DNA from: Acidimicrobiales bacterium
GTDB lineage: Bacteria; Actinomycetota; Acidimicrobiia; Acidimicrobiales; SHLQ01
DNA length: 64,000 nucleotides
Assembly (NCBI GenBank): GCA_020629375.1
Contig: JAHDDK010000002.1
Location: 1-64,000, forward strand
Direction of reading: 5' to 3'
Made by a program: the position numbers and the translations under genes. The notes beneath the pieces were generated by a model, which was not told where the DNA came from, did not search any database, and worked only from the letters and a program-made list of their open reading frames with translations. Of this stretch, positions 34,433 to 43,303 are shown one piece after another. The number at the start of each line of letters is the position of its first letter. Within the stretch, counting starts at the first letter, position 1.

Positions 34433-35193
34433 GACTGCTGACATCTCGGACACCAGTAGGTACTCCGGGCATGTTGACCTTGCGCAACCCGCCTGATCGG
34501 CGTCCCGCAGCGCCGGCATGGTTTGCCGCGTCGGCCGTACACGGCCAGGCCGCCGGGAACCGTCGTGCGACGGGTCGTCTCGAGATTGGCGATCAGAAGA
34601 CGGGCAGCCCGCTCGTACAACGCGGTGACGGTTGGGTCGTCAAGGTCGCCGACGTGCGCGAACGGGTCAACGCGTCGTGACCACAAGACCTCGGACTTGT
34701 AGACGTTGCCGATACCTGCCGCAATGCGCTGATCGAGGAGCACGTCAGCAATCTCGTCGTCGGATCGCGCAATCTGGCGTGCCCGGCCGACCGCGGAGGC
34801 AATGTCGGGGTCTTCGACGCACAAGTCCGGACCGAGATCTGCTCGTCCGGCCCTGCCCGTCGGCGCAGACCGAACCACCGGGGCGCTGAAGCACACCGCA
34901 TCCCACCCGTCGACACCGACCACCAAGCGCGCCCACTCCTCCGGCTTTCGCCATCGATCGCCTTCGGCATACAGATGCCACGAACCGGTCATCTTGAGAT
35001 GGGTCTCGATCGTGAGCCCCCCGGAGAACGCGATCAACAAATGCTTGCCGGCTGCCTCGACCGACTCGACCGTTTCCCCGAGCCGAGGCCGGTCGCCCAC
35101 GAGTCGGGGAGCACGGAGCCGACGGAGCTCGCGCCCGGCGAGCGCCGGTCGCAGGCGGTTGGCCGCCCGATGGATCGTGTCTCCTTCAGGCAT
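34429..35193 (-). CDS. Fpg/Nei family DNA glycosylase (Nei2-like)
   Basis: A 254-residue base-excision repair enzyme. It starts MPEGDTIHRAA, where Pro2 is the Schiff-base nucleophile and Glu3 the general acid; the DTIHRA wording points to the Nei2 actinobacterial branch. GIGNVYKSEVLW is the helix-two-turn-helix and a C-terminal zinc finger, CRRCGTPIRR with WCPRCQ, binds DNA. ATG 35193 fits because the Pro must follow the Met. Its start overlaps the small membrane gene by eight bases. Confidence 0.93.
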   Translation of the reverse strand: MPEGDTIHRAANRLRPALAGRELRRLRAPRLVGDRPRLGETVESVEAAGKHLLIAFSGGLTIETHLKMTGSWHLYAEGDRWRKPEEWARLVVGVDGWDAVCFSAPVVRSAPTGRAGRADLGPDLCVEDPDIASAVGRARQIARSDDEIADVLLDQRIAAGIGNVYKSEVLWSRRVDPFAHVGDLDDPTVTALYERAARLLIANLETTRRTTVPGGLAVYGRRGKPCRRCGTPIRRVAQGQHARSTYWCPRCQQS

Positions 35194-35365
35194 CGTCGTC
35201 CGAGGGGTTTCGTTCGGCGAGCACGAAGAAGACAACACCGATCAGCCACGTGATCGAGCTGCCCCAGACCGTGAGGTCGCCGCTCTGGATGGCGTCGCTC
35301 AGAAAGAACAGACCGCTGACGAAGAACAGCATCCATCCGGCGGTGGACCAACGAGCTCGTGACAT
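35186..35365 (-). CDS. Small two-helix membrane protein
   Basis: 59 residues with two membrane helices (about 8-25 and 33-53) and a short acidic tail. It looks a little like YrhK-type small proteins. The stop lies in the start of the glycosylase gene (8-base overlap), a strong sign that it is real and co-expressed. ATG 35365 was chosen over one three codons upstream, which directly abuts the AGG. Function unknown. Confidence 0.65.
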   Translation of the reverse strand: MSRARWSTAGWMLFFVSGLFFLSDAIQSGDLTVWGSSITWLIGVVFFVLAERNPSDDDA

Positions 35366-35420
35366 GGTCCGCATCCTGCCAGCGACCCATGCCCGTCCGC
35401 ATGTCGCGGCCCGATCCGAC

Positions 35421-38400
35421 TCAGGCGCCGTCGGGTTCTTCCGGCTCTTCGGGTTCCTCGGGCTCTTCGGGTTCCTCGGGCTGTTCCGGCTCTTCCGGCT
35501 CTTCCGGCTCTGGGGAAGCAGTGACCGTGATGGTCGTCCGCTGACCATCGGATCCGTTGTCGTCGACGACCGTCAGCGTCACTCGATAGCGGCGATCCAG
35601 ATCGGGGAAGACGAGCACGGCTCCCCCAGAGTCCTCGACAACGACTTCGGCCGCCGCCGGAAACACCCATTCGAACTCCGCATCCGGAAGCGCGGTCGAC
35701 GTGTTGACGATTCGAATCGTGCCCGGAGCGTCCGTCTGTTCCCAGGTGAACGAGGCCACCGGCGAGAGGCTGTCGATCTCGAACTCGAAGTCGTACTCGG
35801 CGGACTCTCCCACTTCGTTGATGGCGACGACAACGCCCTCGTAGCTGCCGTTGCGGTCGAAGGTGAATACCGGGGATTTCGTGTCGGTTTGAGAAGACGA
35901 AACAGCGCCGGCTACCACCCAACGCCATTCGATCGGTGAACGCTGAGCGGCGCCGGTGAAGGCGATGACCCCATCGGCATCCGGACCCACCTCGACGTCG
36001 ATCACCCGGGGTACCCGACCAGCGGCGACACGGTCAGACGTGATCGTGGCCAAGGCCGTCGTTCCGGCGGCGTTCGTCCCCTCAAGGGTGATGTCATAGC
36101 TTCCGGCGGTGTCGAAGATCAGCGTGGTGGTCTCTTGACGAGGCGTTGTGTTGACGATCGCGCCAGGGGCGATCCATCGAAAGCTCGTGACGCTGGTCGA
36201 ACCCGAACCATCGCATCGGAGCCGGAAGCCGACTGCCGTGCACTCGATGTCGACCTTGGGTGGCGCAGCGACCGTCACCTGTTGGCGCGCCACCGGCGAG
36301 CTTCCGACGGGGTTGCTCGCCACGAGGGTGACGTCGTACGTGCCGGGCTGCGCGTAGGTGTGGTCGGGGCTCCGCTGGGTCGACGTGTTGCCATCGCCGA
36401 AGTCCCACATCCAACGCTCCGGCCCGTTGAACGACGTATCGGTGAACTCGACGGCCAACCCGTTGGCCTCCCAACGGAAGTTCGCTCCCGGGAGATTGCG
36501 AACCGCGATCGTGCGCTGCACCGAGGACGAGCCACCCTCGTTCGACACCGTCAACGAGACGACGTAGTCACCAGGCTCGGCCCACGAGTGCGCCGGGCTC
36601 TTCGACGTCGATGTCGTCCCGTCGCCGAAGTCCCACCGCCACGCCGTCGGTTCGCGGGTGGATTCGTCCACGAAGCGGACCGCGCTTCCGGGGGTGACCG
36701 CCGTCTGATCCGTGGAGAACGACGCAATCGGCGGATCGATCGGCTCGACAACCGTGATCGTCTTCGTGGCCGTGTCGGTGCCGGCGTCATTCACGGCACG
36801 CAACGAGACCGAATACACCCCGGGCTCCGACCACTGCTTGCGGACCGAGGTCCCCCGTTTCGTCGTGCCGTCGCCGAATCCCCAGATCAGGCGTGTTGGA
36901 TCGTTCTGCGAGAGGCTCGTGAACGTTGCGATCTCGCCGACGGTCACCTCGAGTCCCGATTGGGTGAACTCGGCGATCGGTGGATCGACCGACGGATCGA
37001 CGGTGACTTCGACGAATGCCGAGTCTGTCCCCGCGTCGTTCGAGACCGTCAGCGTCACGCGATACGAGCCCTTTCGGGCCCAGGAGTGCTGGACACGATC
37101 ACCTGTTGCACGCGTGCCGTCGCCGAACTGCCACTCGACCCTCGTCGGATCGTTCGTCGATCGACTGATCAGGCTTACCGTTTGCCCATCGACGATCGAC
37201 GTCGGCAACGGACCAATGACTGCCTCCGGCGGCTCGACGTCGCTGACCACCGTGATGATCGTGCTCGTCGAGGTCGATCCCGCATCGTTGGCTGCCGTCA
37301 GCGTGACGACGAATCGGCCGACGTCGTCGAACACGTGCTGGACCGTTCCGCCGACCGCCGTTGCCCCATCGCCGAAGTCCCACGAGAGTGCCGTGATCTC
37401 TCCGGTCGACTCGCTCACGAAGGCGACGGATTCTCCCACGCGGATCGTCGACCTCTCGAAGGAGAAGTCCGCCGCAGGCGGGAGCACCACCGACTCGGCG
37501 ACGACACTGATCTCGGTCGTCTGAATCGCCTCGCGGCCCTCGCTGTCCCGAATGGTGAGCGATACGACGAAAACCCCTTCCTCGGACCAACTGTGCTCGA
37601 CCGTCGGTTCGGTCGCCCCGGCACCATCACCGAAGTCCCACGACCATGCGGTCGGTGCCCCGGCACTGAGATCGCTGAACTCGACGACCTCGCCGACGGT
37701 CACCGTGGAGGCCGACACACCGAAATTCGCGATGAGGTCGTCGGGAGCGACCGTCGTGGTGCTGGACTCGACCGGCGTGTCCGGGTCGGCGATCTCCCGA
37801 GTTGGTTCGGCGACTTCGGTCTCCACGCCAACCACGGAAGGCTCGTCGGCGGGCTCGCCGTCACCAGAAGCACCGTCGGTATCGTCGGCTTCGGCCGTCT
37901 CGCCGTCGCCGGCACCGACCTGATCAGCCGTCGCCGAGAAGACCTGATCGCCCGATTCCCCGAACGTCCGGAGCCCCGTGTCACCGAACGGGCTGATGTT
38001 CTCGTCGCCCTCGTCGTCTGCCGACTGGACCGAGGCGGCGACGATCGTCTCAATCTTTGCGACCGGCGTGATCGAGGTTCCGTCCAGGACAGCCGCGAAG
38101 GGGCCTTGGGGTTCGTTCGCCCACACGAGACCGCCCGCGACCTCGAGCTCGAATGACTCCGCGCCAGGTCCGGCAAACGGGCGGCTCTCGACAACCGCGC
38201 GGGCATTGAGGTCGATGATCTCAATGCGACCCGTGTCGTAGTCCGGCAGGTACGCGAAGGCTCCGGAAGCAACCGGCGCACCGAAGTTCCGTCCGAATCC
38301 ATCGACTCGCACGTCGTAGCAACGCGACCCATCGGGCTCGGCGACCGACAGTACGCCGGCCGTCGCATTGTGCACGATCACCCGATCGACCGGCCCGGCT

Positions 38401-39155
38401 GACCGTCCAGGGGTCCCTCCCCGCGCACCGGCGGTGAGGCATGCCGTCGGGGCATCTGCACCGGCCGAGACCGGTGCTGCAGCGAGTCTTGCCCCGTCGA
38501 CCAGGTAGGCGTCGTCGCCCGCCGCAACCAGCGTCCGTCGCTCCTCGTCGATCGACGAGGCGATCGGCCGCACGGGCGTCAGGCCGGTCCGGTCGAGCCG
38601 GTGCACGGCCTCGTCGCCCTCGAGCCAGGTATAGACGGTCCCGTCCTGGGTCTGCACGACATCGCCCGTGGCGACGATGGCGGCCACCATCGACGAGACG
38701 CCGGTCTCGGTGTCGTGGACGACAATGCGGTCGTCGGAAACGACATGGATCGACCCGTCCGGATGATCGTTGGCGACGAGGCGAACCGATGCGGCGTCGT
38801 CGTCGGTCGTGTCCGTCATGTCGACGCGGATTGGATCGCTCGGCACAAGGGTCCGGCCGTCGACGACCGTCAGAACCATCGCGTCTCGGTTGAGGACGAC
38901 GGCACCATCCCGATATGGCATGGCCACGATGTTGTCGCCCGGTTCGGCGACACGAACCCGAGTCGTGATTTCGCCATTCGTGCCGTTGACATGAAGAATC
39001 TCGCCGCGAAGACCGTGCTCGACCCACGCGTGGGGATCGTCGAACTCGACGCCAGCGGACGCCTCGTCACCCGGCCGGAAGACCGCGAAGGCAAGCGCGA
39101 ACGCGATGGCGACGATCGTCGCCAACGTCAGTGTTCGACCACGGGAATCGATCAT
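35421..39155 (-). CDS. Giant PKD-repeat surface protein
   Basis: This 1244-residue protein begins with a membrane helix (residues 8-26). The first 350 residues form a beta-propeller-like domain, followed by an acidic linker and then PKD domains. Six carry the WxFGDG core (WDFGDGAGATEP, WDFGDGATAVGG, WQFGDG, WGFGDG, WDFGDGTTSTSK, WDFGDGNTSTQR) and three more are degenerate. A 9-base minisatellite encodes the PEEPEEP tail. PKD domains bind partners on the cell surface, and the protein has no catalytic motif. The N-terminal helix may be a signal anchor. Confidence 0.88.
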   Translation of the reverse strand: MIDSRGRTLTLATIVAIAFALAFAVFRPGDEASAGVEFDDPHAWVEHGLRGEILHVNGTNGEITTRVRVAEPGDNIVAMPYRDGAVVLNRDAMVLTVVDGRTLVPSDPIRVDMTDTTDDDAASVRLVANDHPDGSIHVVSDDRIVVHDTETGVSSMVAAIVATGDVVQTQDGTVYTWLEGDEAVHRLDRTGLTPVRPIASSIDEERRTLVAAGDDAYLVDGARLAAAPVSAGADAPTACLTAGARGGTPGRSAGPVDRVIVHNATAGVLSVAEPDGSRCYDVRVDGFGRNFGAPVASGAFAYLPDYDTGRIEIIDLNARAVVESRPFAGPGAESFELEVAGGLVWANEPQGPFAAVLDGTSITPVAKIETIVAASVQSADDEGDENISPFGDTGLRTFGESGDQVFSATADQVGAGDGETAEADDTDGASGDGEPADEPSVVGVETEVAEPTREIADPDTPVESSTTTVAPDDLIANFGVSASTVTVGEVVEFSDLSAGAPTAWSWDFGDGAGATEPTVEHSWSEEGVFVVSLTIRDSEGREAIQTTEISVVAESVVLPPAADFSFERSTIRVGESVAFVSESTGEITALSWDFGDGATAVGGTVQHVFDDVGRFVVTLTAANDAGSTSTSTIITVVSDVEPPEAVIGPLPTSIVDGQTVSLISRSTNDPTRVEWQFGDGTRATGDRVQHSWARKGSYRVTLTVSNDAGTDSAFVEVTVDPSVDPPIAEFTQSGLEVTVGEIATFTSLSQNDPTRLIWGFGDGTTKRGTSVRKQWSEPGVYSVSLRAVNDAGTDTATKTITVVEPIDPPIASFSTDQTAVTPGSAVRFVDESTREPTAWRWDFGDGTTSTSKSPAHSWAEPGDYVVSLTVSNEGGSSSVQRTIAVRNLPGANFRWEANGLAVEFTDTSFNGPERWMWDFGDGNTSTQRSPDHTYAQPGTYDVTLVASNPVGSSPVARQQVTVAAPPKVDIECTAVGFRLRCDGSGSTSVTSFRWIAPGAIVNTTPRQETTTLIFDTAGSYDITLEGTNAAGTTALATITSDRVAAGRVPRVIDVEVGPDADGVIAFTGAAQRSPIEWRWVVAGAVSSSQTDTKSPVFTFDRNGSYEGVVVAINEVGESAEYDFEFEIDSLSPVASFTWEQTDAPGTIRIVNTSTALPDAEFEWVFPAAAEVVVEDSGGAVLVFPDLDRRYRVTLTVVDDNGSDGQRTTITVTASPEPEEPEEPEQPEEPEEPEEPEEPEEPDGA
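35431..35511. repeat. 9-base minisatellite, 9 units, in the tail of the PKD protein
   Basis: Nine near-identical units (TCGGGTTCT, TCCGGCTCT and similar) encode Glu-Glu-Pro repeats at the C terminus. Its length could vary by slippage while keeping the frame. Confidence 0.85.
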
Positions 39156-39339
39156 CGCGACGGCTTCTCACCACTCCTCATCAACGAGATGCGAAGAGTA
39201 CCGCGTTTCTGGCTCACGCAAAGTAGCGAGACGAGCACGGTCCCGCTCGCGCTGTGCATTCGGCGATGCCGTCGTCTGATGTGGCGGAGATCCCGACGCG
39301 TCCGCCACCAGCGACGCCGAGCTGCGACGCTTCGTGGAG

Positions 39340-40068
39340 ATGAGTCGACTTCACGATCTTGACCGATTGCTGGGCCAGTCCCAACCGGACCTCGCACGTG
39401 CTCTGCTCTACGTCTCCGAGGTCGTGACCGGGCGTTCCGACGCAACCGCTGTCGGCCTCGAGATTCTCGACGAGATCTCCCGCGAAGCGCCGACCACGAT
39501 TCCGGATCTCGTCGACCACTGTTTCGTGACCTGTGGCTTCGGGGGCGACATCGACGACTACCACTCGCTCGACAACTCCCTCCTCGATCGAGTCCTCGAA
39601 CGACGGCTTGGCATGCCGATCACGCTCGCCGCCGTCATCATCGCGGTCGGCGCACGAGTCGGCGTCCGCTTGCACGGTGTCGGCATGCCCGGACACTTCC
39701 TCGTCGGCACCGAAGATCCCACCGTACTGATCGACCCGTTCGCCGGCGCCGTCATCGACGAGGCTGGCGCCGCCGCTCGGTTCCGCCAACTCCACGGACC
39801 CGAGGCGTCATTCTCGCGATCCCTACTTCCCCCGGTCGATACACACCTGCTCCTGTGGCGCGTCTGCAACAACCTGACCAACACGTTCCTCACCCGCGAT
39901 CGTGGCGGCATCGACCGACTGCTCGACGTACAGATGGTGGTGGCAACCGACGACCAGCAGCGAGCCCAAATCCGCCAGCTCGCACAGCTCCGGGCCCGCT
40001 GGGACGTCGCTGCTGGCCTCATTGATGACGATAACGAAGCCGCCGCCTACTGGGCGCGGCTGAACTGA
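39340..40068 (+). CDS. SirB1/transglutaminase-like family protein
   Basis: A 242-residue soluble protein of the SirB1 (Transglut_core2) family. The marks are DDYHSLDNSLLDRVLERRLG, MPITLAAVIIAVGARVGV and LHGVGMPGHFLVG. The catalytic Cys of true transglutaminases is absent at the NS-L position, as is usual for the family, whose role is unknown. The start is uncertain between GTG 39334 and ATG 39340. It diverges from the PKD gene over 184 bases with no other gene in between, and precedes the flavin reductase by 37 bases. Confidence 0.85.
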   Translation: MSRLHDLDRLLGQSQPDLARALLYVSEVVTGRSDATAVGLEILDEISREAPTTIPDLVDHCFVTCGFGGDIDDYHSLDNSLLDRVLERRLGMPITLAAVIIAVGARVGVRLHGVGMPGHFLVGTEDPTVLIDPFAGAVIDEAGAAARFRQLHGPEASFSRSLLPPVDTHLLLWRVCNNLTNTFLTRDRGGIDRLLDVQMVVATDDQQRAQIRQLAQLRARWDVAAGLIDDDNEAAAYWARLN

Positions 40069-40105
40069 TCCGCCATCACGTCCCACTCCTTCCCATACTG
40101 ATCTC

Positions 40106-40663
40106 GTGGACAGAGATCTGAAACGCTGCCTCGGGCAGATGATGAAGGGCGTACAAGTCGTTGCGGCGACGCACGATGGGATGACTCGCGGGTATTGCAG
40201 CCACTGGGCCATGCAGGTGTCGTTCGACGAACCCATCATGCTCGTGTCGATCTCGCCCAAACACGACACCCACCCGCTGCTGGTGGGATCGGGTCGATTC
40301 GCAATCTCGAACCTCGCCGGCGATCAAGTCGACGTCGGCCAGTATTTCTCGTACCCCGGCCGCAAGTTCAAACACATCGCACCCGAGTATCTGACCACGC
40401 AGGACGGATGGCCGATCATCGTCGACTGCATCTCGTGGCTTGGTTGCGAGGTGACCGAGAAGCTCGCAACCGATCTCGACCACGATCTCTTCCTCGCTCG
40501 TGTCGTCGCATTCGGCGAAGGTCGTCTCGGCGAAGACCCACTCCTGTACTCCTCTCGCCACGGGTGGCGGATCGCGGGCGCAAAGGCTCGCGAGCCCGGT
40601 CGATCAATCCGCGACGAGCTACTCGAGCGGCTTGAGCATCACGAGAACACGACAAACGACTGA
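40106..40663 (+). CDS. Flavin reductase-like FMN-binding protein
   Basis: A 185-residue split-barrel flavoprotein of the flavin-reductase-like (DIM6/NTAB) type. The FMN-binding region is YCSHWAMQVSFDEPIMLVS with SISPKHDTHPLL after it and FAISNLAGDQ in the next strand. It could reduce flavin with NAD(P)H or act on a small substrate. GTG 40106 is preceded by a TACTGAT -10-like box, four bases upstream. Confidence 0.83.
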   Translation: MDRDLKRCLGQMMKGVQVVAATHDGMTRGYCSHWAMQVSFDEPIMLVSISPKHDTHPLLVGSGRFAISNLAGDQVDVGQYFSYPGRKFKHIAPEYLTTQDGWPIIVDCISWLGCEVTEKLATDLDHDLFLARVVAFGEGRLGEDPLLYSSRHGWRIAGAKAREPGRSIRDELLERLEHHENTTND

Positions 40664-40732
40664 GCCTCCCCACCCGAGCTCAGAGGCCAGACGGCCCATC
40701 GTCCGATCCGTCGGTCGCACCGATAGACGAAC

Positions 40733-43186
40733 ATGGCGTCGACTCGCGCTTCCCGCTTCGTATTCCCGACCGTGCTGCTGCTCGGCTTTGCCATCGTTGT
40801 CGCGCTAGTCGCCCTCGTTCGCAGCTCCGAAGATGCGTCGGCGCACACGACCACCGTTCCCGAACGACCGCGACGTGACCTGCCAACCGTCCTCGACGGA
40901 ACCGTCTACGACATGGCGCACGTCGGCAATCGGGTCTATGTCGTCGGGAACTTCACGCAGATCGCACTCCAGGACGGCACCGTGGTGGACCAGCCGTCAT
41001 TCTTCGCCTACGACGCCGACGACGGCACGTACCTCTCCGACATTGCCCCCCTCTTCGAGAACGGCTCGATCCGAGCCATCGAGCCAACGCCCGACGGCAC
41101 CCACCTCGTCATCGGCGGCAGCTTCACCCGGGTCGACGGACGCTGGCGCAACCGAGTCGCCAAGCTCGACCTCGATGGCGAGGTCGACCGCATCTTCGTG
41201 GCAGACGTCGATTCGGAGGTCGAAGCGCTCGACGTCGACGCCGAACGCGTATACGTCGGCGGCAACTTCGAAACCGTCGGCGGGATTGCCCGCAGCCGGC
41301 TCGCCGCCGTCGATGCGGCAACCGGAGCAGTCGACACCGGCTTCGACTTCCCGATTACCGAGCCCTCCGCCTTCAACAACGCCAACGGTGCAGTCAAGGC
41401 ACTCGACATCACCCCCGACGGGAGTCGTCTCGTCGTCGTCTACAACGCGCTGAAGATCGCCGGCGAGGACCGGGTCGGCGTCGCACAGATCGGCTTGGGA
41501 CCGACGCCCACCCTGCTCCCCTGGCAGACCGATCTCTATGCCACCGGTCGGACCGAGGGATGCATCAGCAGCAAGCTGTGGATGCGCGACATGGATATCT
41601 CGCCGAATGGCAAGTACTTCGTGATCGTCACCTCGGGTCACGACGCACCGCCAGCGTGCGACACGTCTGTCGCGCTACCAATCGAAGGCGAAGCCGGCGT
41701 CGAAGCGCTTTGGGTGACACGCATGTTCGACTCGACCTTCTCGGTCGGTATCAGCGACTTCGCCGTCTATGTCGGCGGACACTTCTGCTACACCGAAGGT
41801 CCCGGAGCTCCCGACTTCGGCTTCGATCAGTTCCCGAAGTACCGCAAGCCCGCTGCCTGCCAGACCGGGACCGCCGACGCAAACGTCGACTCCCCTCCAT
41901 GGGTCGCCCGCCGTCAGGTTGCCGCCCTCGACCCCGCCACCGGCTGGGCGCTCGAGTGGGACCCTGGAACCAACGCCCAAGTTGCGGTGTTCGCGCTCGA
42001 AGTGACCGACCGAGGCCTGCTGCTCGGTCACGATCAGGACCGAGTCAACCAGGTGGACACCGGACGTCACGCCTTCTTCGACTTCGGCCCACTTCCCGAC
42101 GCCACCCCGCCCGCCATCAAGATCCAGTATCCGGCACAGAACAACGATGTCGCCGAAACCACGATGACGCTCGCCGGGACGGCTACCGACGAACATCGTG
42201 TCGACGCAGTCACCGTCCGACTCCAGAACCGCGACACGAACACGTATCTGCAAGCGGACGGAACGATGCAAGCCGCAGCGTCGACCCTCCCGGCAGCCGT
42301 CACCGCATCCGAACAAGAGATCTCCTGGAGTCTCGACGTCACCAACCTCCCCCCGGGCGAGTATTTCCTCGACGTCAAGGCCACCGACCGCTCGGGCAAC
42401 GAGACCACCGACTGGAAGCGCCGGAAGTTCACGATCCCGTTCGCCGACGCGAGTTGTTCGGTCAGCCTCACCGCCAACGGCAACCCCGCGTTGTCGTGGT
42501 CACCTGTGGCGGGAGTCTCCAGCTGGTCAATCCGCCGAGACGGCGCCTGGCGAGCCTCGATCGACAACGCGTTCTCGTGGGTCGACGAGGGAACCGCTCC
42601 CGGGACCTACACGTATGTCCTGCGCTATCGCGACAACGGCCAACAAGTGGACCTTCCGTGCGGCGACGGCCCCGTCACAGTTGAGCCCGACATCGTCGAA
42701 GAGCCGCCGGCGCAATGTTGGGTCAACGTCAACGCCGACACGGTCACACTCACGTGGACGAACATCAACAAGGCGAAGAACCAGTCTCTGCGCAGAGATG
42801 GGCAGTGGGTTGCGTCGCTCGGCGATGTCGTGACCACCACCGACACCGTCGCCGACGGCACGTACAACTACGTCATCCGCTACACGATCGACGGCACCAA
42901 GTTCGACATCGACTGCGGAGACGTGACCGTCGTCGACGACACGCCGCCACAAGTCCTCGAATGCACGGCGACAGCCAACGGCTCCGACGTGACGCTCACG
43001 TGGACCGCCGTCGACGGCGAGGACCGCTACACGTTGCGCCGCGATGGTCGATGGACCGCCAACCTCGGTGCGACGACGACCCACGTCGACTCTGGCGTCG
43101 CCGCTGGAGAGCACACATACGTCATTCGCTTCAAGCAGAACGGCGTCAACGTTGACATTGACTGCGGTTCGGTGACCGTCGCCTGA
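40733..43186 (+). CDS. Secreted beta-propeller protein with three C-terminal repeats
   Basis: An 817-residue protein with an N-terminal signal/anchor helix (residues 8-30). Residues about 55-450 form a propeller of DUF5122-like repeats (VYVVGNFTQIAL, LVIGGSFTRVDGRW, VYVGGNFETVGGI). An Ig-like domain follows (about 460-570), then three tandem fibronectin-like repeats, each with LRRDGxW and ending DIDCG or DLPCG-VTV, which were clearly made by duplication. Probably adhesive or structural. It is followed 117 bases later by another secreted repeat protein. Confidence 0.83.
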   Translation: MASTRASRFVFPTVLLLGFAIVVALVALVRSSEDASAHTTTVPERPRRDLPTVLDGTVYDMAHVGNRVYVVGNFTQIALQDGTVVDQPSFFAYDADDGTYLSDIAPLFENGSIRAIEPTPDGTHLVIGGSFTRVDGRWRNRVAKLDLDGEVDRIFVADVDSEVEALDVDAERVYVGGNFETVGGIARSRLAAVDAATGAVDTGFDFPITEPSAFNNANGAVKALDITPDGSRLVVVYNALKIAGEDRVGVAQIGLGPTPTLLPWQTDLYATGRTEGCISSKLWMRDMDISPNGKYFVIVTSGHDAPPACDTSVALPIEGEAGVEALWVTRMFDSTFSVGISDFAVYVGGHFCYTEGPGAPDFGFDQFPKYRKPAACQTGTADANVDSPPWVARRQVAALDPATGWALEWDPGTNAQVAVFALEVTDRGLLLGHDQDRVNQVDTGRHAFFDFGPLPDATPPAIKIQYPAQNNDVAETTMTLAGTATDEHRVDAVTVRLQNRDTNTYLQADGTMQAAASTLPAAVTASEQEISWSLDVTNLPPGEYFLDVKATDRSGNETTDWKRRKFTIPFADASCSVSLTANGNPALSWSPVAGVSSWSIRRDGAWRASIDNAFSWVDEGTAPGTYTYVLRYRDNGQQVDLPCGDGPVTVEPDIVEEPPAQCWVNVNADTVTLTWTNINKAKNQSLRRDGQWVASLGDVVTTTDTVADGTYNYVIRYTIDGTKFDIDCGDVTVVDDTPPQVLECTATANGSDVTLTWTAVDGEDRYTLRRDGRWTANLGATTTHVDSGVAAGEHTYVIRFKQNGVNVDIDCGSVTVA

Positions 43187-43303
43187 CCTGGCCGTCGACT
43201 CGTTCGAAAGATTCGCGAGTTTCTCCGAACCGATCGACGACGACCTCCGTCAGACCCTCCTGAATGACGACCCGACTGGGTCGCACACAGAAGGGAGACA
43301 CCC

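Noticed and set aside
36135..38156. 673-codon frame opposite the PKD protein
   Set aside because: Antisense shadow of repeated PKD domains; its repeats simply mirror the minus-strand repeats.
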